Notes under the pieces: model-generated | Databases searched by the model: none | What the model saw: the letters and a program-made list of their open reading frames with translations, nothing else | Told to the model about the DNA's origin: nothing | Position numbers and translations under genes: made by a program | In this document: positions 1 through 7,320 of the stretch, piece by piece | Position numbering within the stretch: the first letter of the stretch is position 1 | Layout: every line of letters begins with the position of its first letter | Assembly: GCF_000013605.1 (NCBI RefSeq) | Contig: NC_007908.1 | Coordinates: forward strand, 3,844,001 to 3,908,000 | Source of the DNA: Rhodoferax ferrireducens T118 | GTDB lineage: Bacteria > Pseudomonadota > Gammaproteobacteria > Burkholderiales > Burkholderiaceae_C | Length of the DNA stretch: 64,000 nt | Direction: 5' to 3'

Positions 1-1189
1 CCAGCTTGCCGGCCTGGACCAGCTCGTCTTGAGCGGCACGCAAGGTGCGCTCGGCCCGGGTGCGTTCTGCCACCTCCACTTGCAAGCGGGTGTTGGCGGC
101 AGAGAGGTCGGCGGTGCGCTCCACTACCTTGCGTTCGAGTTCGTCGTGCGCTTGCTGGAGCGCCTCCCGGGCCGCCAGCCGGTCTTTCAGATGGCGTCGC
201 CGCTCGTTCAGCATCAGCGTCAGGATGCACAGGAAGGCTGCGCCCACGCCAGCCACGGCCGCCCGGTTGGCTGCCATGCCACGCACCTGCTCCTGCAGGG
301 AGAAGACCGTGATGCTCCAGGGGCTGCCGGGCAGCGGCTGGGTCTGGGCCAGGAACTTGCCGGCGACGGGAAACATGGAGACCATCTCCGGCCCCAGCTT
401 GGGCAGGGACACCAGGCGGGCGCCGTGCTCCAGTGCCGTCATTTCCACCACGCCCAAGGGATTGAGGGCGCGGCGGTTGTATTGCTGGGTGCGGTCAAAG
501 GCGCGGCGGGTGGCTTCGTCCAGGGGTGTCAGGGTGGTGAACTTCCAGTCCCGCACCGAGGCTAGGATGACCACGCCGTTCTCATCGGCGACCAGGACCG
601 GCGCTTCCGCCGTGACCCAGGATTTTTCCAGTTGTTGCAGGCCCACCTTGACCACGGCCACGCCTACCGTGCCCTGGCCATTGGTCAAGGACGAGGCCAG
701 GTAGTATCCGGGCTCGCCCCGGGTGGTGCCGATGCCAAAGATGCGCCCGCTGCCGGTCTCCATGGCCTGGCGAAAATAGGGACGAAAAGAGAGATCCTCC
801 CCAAGAAAGCTGTCGGGCCGGCGCCAGTTGCTGGTGGCCAGGACTTTGCCCTTGCTGTCCAGCACGTAGATCGAGAGGGTGCCAGCCCGCTCGTTGAGCT
901 GTTCCAGGTATTGGTTCACCTGCGCCGTCCGGGTCGGGTGGGGTGCGGCCAGCATTTGCAGCACGTCCCGCTCCAGACCCAGGGTGGTGGAAAAGTAGGC
1001 GTACTTGTCGATTTCCCGCTCCAGGCTGGTGGCGTACAGGTCCAACCGGTGGCGCCCGGTGACCTGCAACTCGGCCAGGCCCATGGCCAAGCTGAAGCGG
1101 AAGGCGAACAGGCTGGCTCCGGCGATGAGGGTCACAAAACCCAGAAACAGGCCAACGCGGCTGAGTAGCTTTGTTTGATGGGGTGACAT
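1..1189 (-). CDS. dctB: C4-dicarboxylate sensor histidine kinase, DctB-like (3' part outside window)
   Basis: An open frame runs from ATG at 1189 to the left edge without a stop, so only about 396 N-terminal residues are visible. Residues 9-29 are a membrane segment (LLSRVGLFLGFVTLIAGASL), followed by a periplasmic region of about 270 residues resembling a double Cache sensor (IYVLDSKGKVLATSN, SFRPYFRQAM, GIGTTRGEPGYYL). A second membrane segment lies near residues 305-325. A coiled coil follows (LQQAHDELERKVVERTADL) and leads toward the histidine kinase core, which lies outside the window. DctB proteins sense C4-dicarboxylates at the inner membrane and phosphorylate DctD. The gene starts 79 bp after dctA on the same strand, which supports the assignment. 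The kinase domain and any dctD cannot be seen, so the name rests on the sensor layout and the neighbour. Confidence 0.8.
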   Translation of the reverse strand, partial: MSPHQTKLLSRVGLFLGFVTLIAGASLFAFRFSLAMGLAELQVTGRHRLDLYATSLEREIDKYAYFSTTLGLERDVLQMLAAPHPTRTAQVNQYLEQLNERAGTLSIYVLDSKGKVLATSNWRRPDSFLGEDLSFRPYFRQAMETGSGRIFGIGTTRGEPGYYLASSLTNGQGTVGVAVVKVGLQQLEKSWVTAEAPVLVADENGVVILASVRDWKFTTLTPLDEATRRAFDRTQQYNRRALNPLGVVEMTALEHGARLVSLPKLGPEMVSMFPVAGKFLAQTQPLPGSPWSITVFSLQEQVRGMAANRAAVAGVGAAFLCILTLMLNERRRHLKDRLAAREALQQAHDELERKVVERTADLSAANTRLQVEVAERTRAERTLRAAQDELVQAGKL

Positions 1190-1268
1190 AGTGGGACCCA
1201 GGACGTTCGGTTTTCCGAATTATGCCGGACGGTACAGCCATCCACCGCGACCGCCGACTAGGGCGGGG

Positions 1269-2570
1269 TCAGGCCACCGCAATGTCGATGTCTTGCGGCA
1301 ATGGCAGCACTTCTTCGGACTCGGCCAATTCGTCACTCACCGGATCAATTGCGTTTTCCCACTTGGCGACCACAGCGGTGGCGATGGCATTGCCCAGAAT
1401 GTTGGTCACGGTGCGGCCCATGTCAAGGAAGTGATCCACGCCCAGCACCAGCAGCAGACCAGCTTCCGGCAGACCAAACATGGGCAACACGGCGGCCACC
1501 ACCACGAGGGAGGCACGGGGGACGCCAGCGATGCCCTTGGAGGAAACCATCAGCACCAGCAACATGGTGACTTGCTGGCCGAGGCTCATGGGGATGTTGT
1601 AGGCTTGCGAGATGAACAACGCAGCAAAAGTGGTGTACATCATCGAGCCATCAAGATTGAAGGAATAGCCCAGGGGCAGAACAAAACCGGTGACCCGGTC
1701 TTTGACGCCGAACTTCTCCAGCTGTTCCATCAGCTTGGGGTAGGCAGATTCACTGCTAGCGGTGGAGAAGCCAAGCAGCATGGGGCCACGGACCAGTTTA
1801 AGGAGACGGAACACGTCCTTGCCCAACACAAAATAGCCAGCACTGATCACCACCAACCACAAGGTCGCCAGGGCGAGGTAAAAGCTGCCCATGTACCGGC
1901 CGTACACCAGTAAGATGCCCAGTCCCTGTGTGGTGATGACGGCAGCCACGGCGGCAAAAACACCGATCGGGGCGAAACGCATCACGTAGTCTGTGACCTG
2001 CAACATCACATGAACCATTTCCTCAGTGGTCTTTAGCAGGCTCTTGGCATTGCGGTCCTGCAGCTTGCCCAGCGCCACGCCAAAGAACAGGGCAAAGATG
2101 AGAATCTGCAAAATCTCATTGTTGGCCATGGATTCGAAGATGCTCCTTGGGAAGACGTGGGTGATGAAGTCCTTCAGGTTGAGCGCCGCCGTCTTCAGGT
2201 TGGTGACGGTACCGGCATCCGGCAAGGGCACACCAACGGAGTCACCCGGTCGCAACAGATTGGCCATGGTCAGGCCGATAAGCAGAGAACACAGGGACGC
2301 GCTGACAAACCAGCCCAAGGCCTTGGCGCCGATGCGGCCCACGGCCTTGGCATCGCCCATGCCTGCCAGGCCAGCCACCAGGGTGCCAAACACCAGGGGG
2401 GCGATGATCATCTTGATCAGTCGCAGGAAGATGTCGGTGAAGATCGAGAAATAGCCAGCAATTTCCTTGGCGGCTGCAGCATCAGGTGCCAAGGCATGGC
2501 AAACGTAGCCGACAGCGATGCCGGCCAGCATGGCCACGATGATCCACGTTGTGAGCTTGTTCATTTTCAT
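1269..2570 (-). CDS. dctA: C4-dicarboxylate:cation symporter DctA
   Basis: This 433-residue protein has the usual DctA length. It carries family motifs of the dicarboxylate/amino acid:cation symporter group: the serine-rich loop GFSTASSESAYPKLM, GYSFNLDGSMMYTT and SSKGIAGVPRASLVVVAA. It imports succinate, fumarate and malate across the inner membrane. The start at 2570 follows a GGAG at about eight bases. A second Met two codons later is an alternative start. It lies upstream of the DctB-like sensor gene on the same strand, so the pair probably forms a transport and sensing unit. A 14-bp perfect palindrome sits 16 bases before the start codon. I found no convincing sigma-54 promoter, although dctA promoters often use one. 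Confidence 0.95.
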   Translation of the reverse strand: MKMNKLTTWIIVAMLAGIAVGYVCHALAPDAAAAKEIAGYFSIFTDIFLRLIKMIIAPLVFGTLVAGLAGMGDAKAVGRIGAKALGWFVSASLCSLLIGLTMANLLRPGDSVGVPLPDAGTVTNLKTAALNLKDFITHVFPRSIFESMANNEILQILIFALFFGVALGKLQDRNAKSLLKTTEEMVHVMLQVTDYVMRFAPIGVFAAVAAVITTQGLGILLVYGRYMGSFYLALATLWLVVISAGYFVLGKDVFRLLKLVRGPMLLGFSTASSESAYPKLMEQLEKFGVKDRVTGFVLPLGYSFNLDGSMMYTTFAALFISQAYNIPMSLGQQVTMLLVLMVSSKGIAGVPRASLVVVAAVLPMFGLPEAGLLLVLGVDHFLDMGRTVTNILGNAIATAVVAKWENAIDPVSDELAESEEVLPLPQDIDIAVA

Positions 2571-2585
2571 TGGAGGACTCCGTTA

Positions 2586-2599
2586 CCGCCTTAAGGCGG
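2586..2599. promoter_or_regulatory. 14-bp perfect palindrome in the dctA leader
   Basis: CCGCCTTAAGGCGG is a perfect palindrome 16 bases upstream of the dctA start and just above its ribosome binding site. It could be an operator or a short hairpin in the dctA leader. No T-tract follows it on the minus strand, so it is not a classic terminator. Its role is unknown. Confidence 0.4.
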
Positions 2600-3207
2600 C
2601 GTTTAAGATTAAAAAATCGTAGGCGCTCCTAATTAGCACGATCTGCGCCATCGGAGGCCTTATCGATTCCCGGGTCCAGTGCTCTGATTTGTATGGTTAT
2701 TTTTATTTTCCGAGAAGCCAGCGCGACGGGTTCCCGTATCTGTCGGCGTGCCAGCATTCGGTTATCCGAACTATCCTTGATCAATTTCATCTTTGAACTG
2801 GACGAGACTCTGTAGATTCCCCCCTGGCTCAGTTTTGCGCTGAGTTTGTCGGGAATTGGTTCGCCAACTTGCCTGTACATTCGTCTTGACGTGTATTTTG
2901 GGCAACCCTGCTCGCTGTATGAGAGCTATCCACAAAATCTGTTGTCTAGGCTGGGGATAAGAGCCGTAACTGTCAATTTGGGTTCGCACCGTCCCCCAAA
3001 CGTGGGAGACGAAGTTGCTTCGGTTTGTTGGGTCAGTAAGAATGCTGCCGGCTTGGGCTAGATTCGTGTCGAATTAGCTCCTCAACCTGGGCTCGAACCT
3101 GGGGGTATGGGGCGACGATGTTGTGAATGATTGGCGAAGGCCGCATTCAGCCCGCCACGACTGGGCCACCCGTGAAGAATCAATTGAGCTTCCAGAAAGC
3201 TGCCTGG
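2600..3207. other. gene-free region upstream of dctA
   Basis: About 600 bp with no convincing gene. Short open frames on both strands lack recognisable domains and good ribosome binding sites. It presumably contains the dctA promoter. Several TTATCC-like words (for example CTATCCACA near 2926) resemble single DnaA boxes but are not clustered like an origin. A direct repeat of CCTGGG flanks GCTCGAAC near 3080; this mimics a tRNA T-arm but cannot fold as one. Confidence 0.5.
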
Positions 3208-3411
3208 CGTGACCGTCGACAAACGCTGCACACCTGTCCCTCACCAGAATTAAGGCCTGCCACGTGAACCGGGGGCGCTTCCCGCAGAGGTTGGGGCGTG
3301 GGTCCCCTCCGATTTAGTTACGACATAACTTGCAAGCAAGTTAGTCTCCTCTGAAACTTCGTTTTCTGGGCATTTGACAGCATGAGGCGGGGCCCACGCC
3401 CCAACTTCTGC
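3208..3411 (-). repeat. dispersed structured repeat, copy 1 (128-bp palindromic core plus 76-bp extension)
   Basis: The core at 3284-3411 is an imperfect palindrome whose ends read GCAGA..TTGGGGCGTGGG on one side and the complement on the other. An internal hairpin at 3326-3343 has arms TAACTTG and CAAGTTA. Read on the minus strand, the core matches 62787-62914 on the plus strand at 112 of 128 positions without a gap. Weaker similarity (about 53 of 76) continues through 3283-3208. Two of the 16 differences are paired changes that keep base pairs, one in the outer arm and one in the inner hairpin. This suggests a structured RNA, or a MITE-like palindromic element. It lies between dctA and the MtfA-like gene. 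Confidence 0.75.
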
Positions 3412-3536
3412 CATCCGATCAGTGCCGGCTGCCTACCGGCCGGATGGTGAGCGTGCCAATATTTGGGCCTATTGAAAAACGCCCTCTTCATGCCAAGATA
3501 CAGGTCTGTTGAACTCTTACTCGTGGGGACGGTCTT

Positions 3537-4355
3537 TTGCCAGCTCTCATTATTTCCGCGCTGGCGCTGCTCTTTGTTCTCTGGCTGCTCGGCGAGCCCT
3601 ATCTGACCGAGCGCAAGCGCCAGAGAATTCGCGCCCAGCCCTTCCCCGCCGCCTGGCGCGAGATATTGAAGCGCCGCGTGCCCTATGTGCGCGCACTGCC
3701 CGCCGACCTGCAACTCCAGCTCAAGCGCCACATCCAGGTGTTTGTCGCCGAGAAGACCTTCATCGGCTGCGCTGGCCTGGAAATCACCGACGAAATGCGC
3801 GTCACGATTGCAGCCCAAGCCTGCCTGCTGATCCTCAATCGGCCCGGCGACTACTACCCCAATCTGCGCCAAATCCTGGTCTACCCCGGCAGCTTCGTGG
3901 TCCATCAGGCGCACACGGACGACAGCGGTGTGGCTCACCAGGGGCGCCAGATCCTGTCCGGCGAATCCTGGTCCGAGGGCCAGGTGATCCTGTCGTGGCA
4001 GGACACGCTTGCAGGGGCCGCTACGCCCACCGATGGCCAAAACGTGGCGATCCATGAATTTGCCCATCAGCTGGATCAGGAAACCGGCCCCGCCAATGGC
4101 GCACCGCTACTGGCGCGGCGCGCGCACTACGCGCGTTGGTCGCAGGTGCTGGGGGCCGAGTTCGACGCGCTGAGAACCCGGGCCTCACCCGACGAGGCCT
4201 CCTTGTTCAGCGACTATGGCGCCACCGACCCGGCGGAATTTTTCGCCGTGATCTCGGAGGTGTTCTTCGAGCAGCCGCAGCGCATGGCAGAGGAACACCC
4301 GGCGCTGTACCACGAACTGGCCCAGTTTTACCGCCTGGACCCGCTGAGCTGGTAA
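3537..4355 (+). CDS. mtfA: MtfA-like zinc metallopeptidase (M90 family)
   Basis: This 272-residue protein matches the size of MtfA (about 265). An N-terminal hydrophobic stretch covers residues 3-18. The zinc-binding motif HEFAH lies at residues 173-177. Downstream, TDPAEFFAVISEVFFE resembles the region holding the third metal ligand. In Escherichia coli MtfA is an aminopeptidase that binds the repressor Mlc; whether that partner exists here is unknown. The only possible start after the in-frame stop at 3510 is TTG at 3537, preceded by GGGGAC eight bases upstream. It is followed 27 bases later by a pseudouridine synthase homologue on the same strand. The family assignment is firm; the regulatory role is inferred. 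Confidence 0.85.
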   Translation: MPALIISALALLFVLWLLGEPYLTERKRQRIRAQPFPAAWREILKRRVPYVRALPADLQLQLKRHIQVFVAEKTFIGCAGLEITDEMRVTIAAQACLLILNRPGDYYPNLRQILVYPGSFVVHQAHTDDSGVAHQGRQILSGESWSEGQVILSWQDTLAGAATPTDGQNVAIHEFAHQLDQETGPANGAPLLARRAHYARWSQVLGAEFDALRTRASPDEASLFSDYGATDPAEFFAVISEVFFEQPQRMAEEHPALYHELAQFYRLDPLSW

Positions 4356-4382
4356 GGCGGCAGGCACGGTTAACATGCCGCC

Positions 4383-5171
4383 ATGATTCACGCTAAAAAA
4401 CCTGTTCCCCCAGCCCCGCGCGAGGGTGAGCGCCTGGCCAAGCGCGTCGCTGAAATGGTGCCCTGCTCGCGCCGCGAGGCAGAACAGTACATTGAAGGCG
4501 GCTGGGTCAGCGTGAACGGGCAAGTGGTGGAAGAGCCCATGTTCCGGGTCTCTGACCAGCGGGTCGAGGTCGACCCCGACGCCAGCCTGCTGGAGCTCAG
4601 CGCCGTCACCCTGCTGCTGCACAAGCCGCCCGGGTTCGATGCCATGGCCGCGCCAGGCCAGGCCAATCGTCACGTCAAATCGGCGCAGCAATTGCTCAGC
4701 GCCGCCACGCACGCCACCGATGACGCGTCGGGCGTGCGACTGCTCAAGCGCCACTTTGCCAAGCTCACGGCCTGCGTGCCGCTGGAGACCGCCGCCAGCG
4801 GCCTGGTGGTGTTCACCCAGGACTGGCGCGTGCTGCGCAAACTCACCGAAGACGCTCAATTGATGGAGCAGGAAGTGATTGTGGAGGTGGCGGGCGAGGT
4901 GCCAGCGCAGAGCCTGCAGCGCATCAACCAGGGGCTGGCGGTGGACGGCCAGCCCCTGCCAGCGGTCAAAGTCAGTCTCAACAGCACCGGCGAGACCTCA
5001 TCGAAGCTGCGTTTTGCCCTCAAGGGCTCCCACCCGGGCCTGATCGCCTACCTGTGCGAGCGTTTGGGGCTGCAGATTGTGAGCATGAAGCGCCTGCGCA
5101 TCGGGCGGGTATCGATGACACAGTTGCCCCTGGGGCAATGGCGCTACCTGCAGGCGCATGAGCGGTTCTAG
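4383..5171 (+). CDS. RsuA/RluF-type RNA pseudouridine synthase homologue lacking the catalytic Asp
   Basis: This 262-residue protein starts with an S4 RNA-binding domain at about residues 15-60 (SRREAEQYIEGGWVSVNGQ). The RsuA/RluB/E/F-type catalytic fold follows and ends with LRIGRVSMTQLPLGQWRYL, a region typical of the family. Active enzymes carry a GRLDxxTSGL loop whose Asp attacks the uridine. Here the same place reads PLETAASGL, with Pro for Arg and Glu for Asp. The protein may therefore bind RNA without making pseudouridine, or use Glu poorly. Its last four bases overlap the end of the convergent nhaR gene. The start ATG at 4383 fits the family N-terminus. The substrate is unknown. Confidence 0.8.
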   Translation: MIHAKKPVPPAPREGERLAKRVAEMVPCSRREAEQYIEGGWVSVNGQVVEEPMFRVSDQRVEVDPDASLLELSAVTLLLHKPPGFDAMAAPGQANRHVKSAQQLLSAATHATDDASGVRLLKRHFAKLTACVPLETAASGLVVFTQDWRVLRKLTEDAQLMEQEVIVEVAGEVPAQSLQRINQGLAVDGQPLPAVKVSLNSTGETSSKLRFALKGSHPGLIAYLCERLGLQIVSMKRLRIGRVSMTQLPLGQWRYLQAHERF

Positions 5172-6067
5172 ACGGCGCTGAACAGCCGATCGCGCGCCGC
5201 GTCGGTGATGGCCAGCACACACGGGTGCGTGATGCGCCGCTCCACCGACACCGCAAAAAATTCCTCCACCAGTTCATCGCTGCGGCCGATCACATCGACA
5301 CCAAACTGTGCCACCGTCTCGGCTTCCAGCACCGTGGGCGCCATGAAAACGCCGCGCCCCTCGCGTCCGAACGCTTTCAGCAGTGCGGCGTCATCAAACT
5401 CGCCAATCACCTGCGGGTGAATCTGGTGCCGGGTCAACCAGCCCTCCAGTTGCTGGCGGACCGACGCCGAGCCGCCCTGGATCAACATCGGCATGTCATT
5501 CAGGCATTTTGGAAATAGGCCTTGCAGCCGGGACTTGAGCGTTGGCGCGCAGAAAAAACTCATGCTGCTGCTGCCCAGCGGGTGGCTGAAGGCCTTGACG
5601 CTGATGCGCCGGGGCAGCGGTTCGTCGGCGATCACCAGATCCAGGCGGTGCAAGGCCAATTGCGCCAGCAGATCAGGAAACTTGCCTTCGCTGCAAATGA
5701 GCTTGACCGGCTCCTTCACCAGCAGGGCGGGCTCCAGCAGACGGTAAACCACCGACTTGGCGACCGAATCAGCCACCCCAACCCGGAAGTCCAGCACCCG
5801 CCGCCCGCCGCGGGCCTGGCGCACGGCGGCCTCCAGTTCAGCGCCCAGCGTGAATATCTGCTCGGCATAGTCCAGCGCCAGCCGACCGTCCTCGGTCAAC
5901 TCCAACTGGCGACCGCTTTTGCGAAAAAGTTTGCGCCCGAGCCACTCTTCGAGCAGCTTGATCTGGCCGGACAGGGTTTGCGGCGTCGTGTGCAGTTGCT
6001 CACCCGCGCGCATGATGCCGCCGGCCTTGGCCGTAACCCAGAAATAGTACAAGTGCTTGAAATTCAT
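5168..6067 (-). CDS. nhaR: LysR-family activator, NhaR-like
   Basis: The 299-residue product begins NFKHLYYFWVTAKAGGI and has a winged-helix segment (LHTTPQTLSGQIKLLEE) closely resembling NhaR, which activates sodium/proton antiporter and related stress genes in enterics. The remaining residues form a LysR effector domain (LDLVIADEPLPRR). No nhaA gene lies beside it in this window, so its targets here are unknown. It is divergent from the Rrf2-type regulator gene across 183 bp that contain an 18-bp inverted repeat. The start at 6067 is the natural family start. Confidence 0.85.
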   Translation of the reverse strand: MNFKHLYYFWVTAKAGGIMRAGEQLHTTPQTLSGQIKLLEEWLGRKLFRKSGRQLELTEDGRLALDYAEQIFTLGAELEAAVRQARGGRRVLDFRVGVADSVAKSVVYRLLEPALLVKEPVKLICSEGKFPDLLAQLALHRLDLVIADEPLPRRISVKAFSHPLGSSSMSFFCAPTLKSRLQGLFPKCLNDMPMLIQGGSASVRQQLEGWLTRHQIHPQVIGEFDDAALLKAFGREGRGVFMAPTVLEAETVAQFGVDVIGRSDELVEEFFAVSVERRITHPCVLAITDAARDRLFSAV

Positions 6068-6120
6068 TCATTCGTCTCCAGCTTTAGCCATCGTCTTGCT
6101 CTGGCTGACACGGATCGCGT

Positions 6121-6138
6121 GTTCGCCATTTCGCGAAC
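6121..6138. promoter_or_regulatory. inverted repeat GTTCGC-N6-GCGAAC, possible NhaR operator
   Basis: GTTCGCCATTTCGCGAAC has perfect six-base arms and lies 54 bases before the nhaR start. Another TTCGC and a CGAA follow within 20 bases. The position suits an autoregulatory site for a LysR protein. Binding is inferred only from symmetry and location. Confidence 0.4.
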
Positions 6139-6179
6139 ATTATTCGCTTTTTTCGAAGTTAAATTGTTACAAATACGAA

Positions 6180-6208
6180 TTTACACGAAGTGATTGGAAC
6201 TTTATAGT
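6180..6208 (+). promoter_or_regulatory. sigma-70-type promoter of the Rrf2 regulator gene
   Basis: TTTACA at 6180-6185 and TATAGT at 6203-6208 each match five of six consensus bases and are separated by the ideal 17 bp. Transcription would begin near 6215, some 36 bases before the ATG at 6251. It faces the Rrf2-type gene. Confidence 0.65.
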
Positions 6209-6218
6209 GTTGCTTGTG

Positions 6219-6231
6219 TCACACCATGTGA
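6219..6231. promoter_or_regulatory. inverted repeat TCACA-CCA-TGTGA at the predicted transcription start
   Basis: TCACACCATGTGA has perfect five-base arms and lies just downstream of the predicted start of transcription of the Rrf2-type gene. A repressor bound here would block transcription. Autoregulation by the Rrf2 protein is a reasonable guess, though other regulators are possible. Confidence 0.4.
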
Positions 6232-6250
6232 TCGAAACAGGAGAATAACC

Positions 6251-6799
6251 ATGCGACTCAGTACCAAAGGCCGATTTGCCGTCACAGCGATGATTGACGT
6301 GGCGCTACGCGAAAAATTGGGACCGGTTCCCCTGTCCGACATTGCGGTGCGGCAGCAGATTTCGCTCTCGTACCTGGAGCAAATGTTCAGCAAGCTGCGC
6401 CAGCACGGTTTGGTGGCCAGCACACGCGGACCCGGCGGTGGTTACGCGCTGGGGCAGCAGGCTGACCGCATCACAGTCGCTGACATCATTGGTGCCGTTG
6501 AAGACGAGACCGATCGCAGCACAAAAGACGCCGTTCGCCACGCGAAGACCGCCGCAAGCAGCGCGGGCAAGGACATGGCACAGGACCTGTGGGACAGCTT
6601 GAACACCAAAATGATGGACTACATGCAGTCGGTCACCTTGCGCAGTCTAGCGCTCGGGCAACTGGCCAAAGGGGTTCGGATTGAAGAAGAACCGGCACCC
6701 AACCGGGGGGTGTTCAAGAAGCCCAAACAGGAGTCTGTGCAGCGCAGTGTGCCCAACTCCGTCTTTGCACTGGGTCAGGCTATGCTGGCCCGGGGTTAA
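6251..6799 (+). CDS. Rrf2-family transcriptional regulator, IscR-like but cysteine-free
   Basis: Starting at ATG 6251, after AGGAG, the product has 182 residues. The N-terminal winged helix is strongly IscR-like: MRLSTKGRFAVTAMIDVAL, ISLSYLEQMFSKLR and STRGPGGGYAL. IscR binds a [2Fe-2S] cluster through three cysteines just after this domain. Here that segment (DRSTKDAVRHAKTAASSAGK) has none, and the whole protein contains no cysteine. It therefore cannot hold an IscR-type cluster. Other Rrf2 proteins, such as CymR, govern cysteine synthesis, and cysK lies next downstream beyond rnpB. A role in sulfur control is an inference. An upstream in-frame ATG at 6194 is unlikely because the family start is at 6251. 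Confidence 0.88.
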   Translation: MRLSTKGRFAVTAMIDVALREKLGPVPLSDIAVRQQISLSYLEQMFSKLRQHGLVASTRGPGGGYALGQQADRITVADIIGAVEDETDRSTKDAVRHAKTAASSAGKDMAQDLWDSLNTKMMDYMQSVTLRSLALGQLAKGVRIEEEPAPNRGVFKKPKQESVQRSVPNSVFALGQAMLARG

Positions 6800-6808
6800 C
6801 GCCCCGGG
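6789..6808. terminator. GC-rich hairpin between the Rrf2 gene and rnpB
   Basis: CCCGGGG and CCCCGGG form a perfect seven-base stem around a six-base loop that contains the Rrf2 gene's TAA. No T-run follows on either strand. Its place between convergent genes suggests a weak bidirectional terminator. Confidence 0.4.
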
Positions 6809-6836
6809 TTACCCCAGCACAGCGTCGGGAAAAAGT

Positions 6837-7205
6837 GTGAAGCCCACCGATAAGCCGGATTCTGTGCAGGATGGTTGCCCACCCTGTGACTGCCATTAAT
6901 CTGGGCGGTTGGTCACCCAACCGCTCGGTGCTACCTACCCGCCAGCTCTGGGGGCCCCATCAACGCTGGCCTACTTGGTATTGCTGCGCGTAGAGATTGC
7001 CCGTTTCACCCGAACTTAATCGGCTCGTCTCTGTTGCTCTGATCCTCACCTTATAACGCGCACTTGCGTGCACGCATTTCAGTGGACAGCCGTTAGCTGC
7101 TACGCTGCCCTATGCAGTCCGGACGTTCCTCCAGTGCGGTGTTTCCACCCGACGCTTGCGCGTCGTCCTTGCGGCTTGCACCAGCGGCAGTCTGGCGGGC
7201 TTCAC
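6837..7205 (-). ncRNA. rnpB: RNase P RNA, bacterial class A
   Basis: The minus strand contains the conserved core GGAGGAACGTCCGGACTG (5' side of P4) near 7130 and, at the 3' end, ACAGAATCCGGCTTATCGG with the CR V region. The ends GUGAAGCCC and GGGCUUCAC pair as helix P1 and set the boundaries at about 7205 and 6837. The length of about 369 nt fits class A. Immediately after P1 the minus strand reads CTTTTT, which can serve as a termination tract. With the RnpA protein this ribozyme trims the 5' leaders of precursor tRNAs. An ATAAT-containing -10-like word lies at about 7211-7216, just upstream of the RNA start. The ends are estimated to within a few bases. Confidence 0.95.
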
Positions 7206-7320
7206 GCTCGTATTATCGCGGTTGAGCGTGGCTTACAGCCCTGGCTTCTAAACTTATACCCAAAACAATTGATCAAGTGGTTCAAAATAACTGTTCAATC
7301 ATTTTTTGAGGAGCCGCCCC

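Noticed and set aside
2600..2960. Sigma-54 promoter and DctD sites for dctA
   Set aside because: TGGCACG occurs on the minus strand near 2745, but the required GC at -12 is missing. A TGGC..TTTTGC word near 2824 has the wrong spacing and strand.
2760..2970. Cluster of DnaA boxes suggesting an origin
   Set aside because: Only single TTATCC-like words with mismatches, no AT-rich unwinding region, and no dnaA, dnaN or gidA nearby.
3070..3110. tRNA-like T-arm sequence (GGGCTCGAACCTGGGG)
   Set aside because: The flanking CCTGGG words are direct repeats, not complementary arms, and no acceptor, D or anticodon arm can be drawn on either strand.
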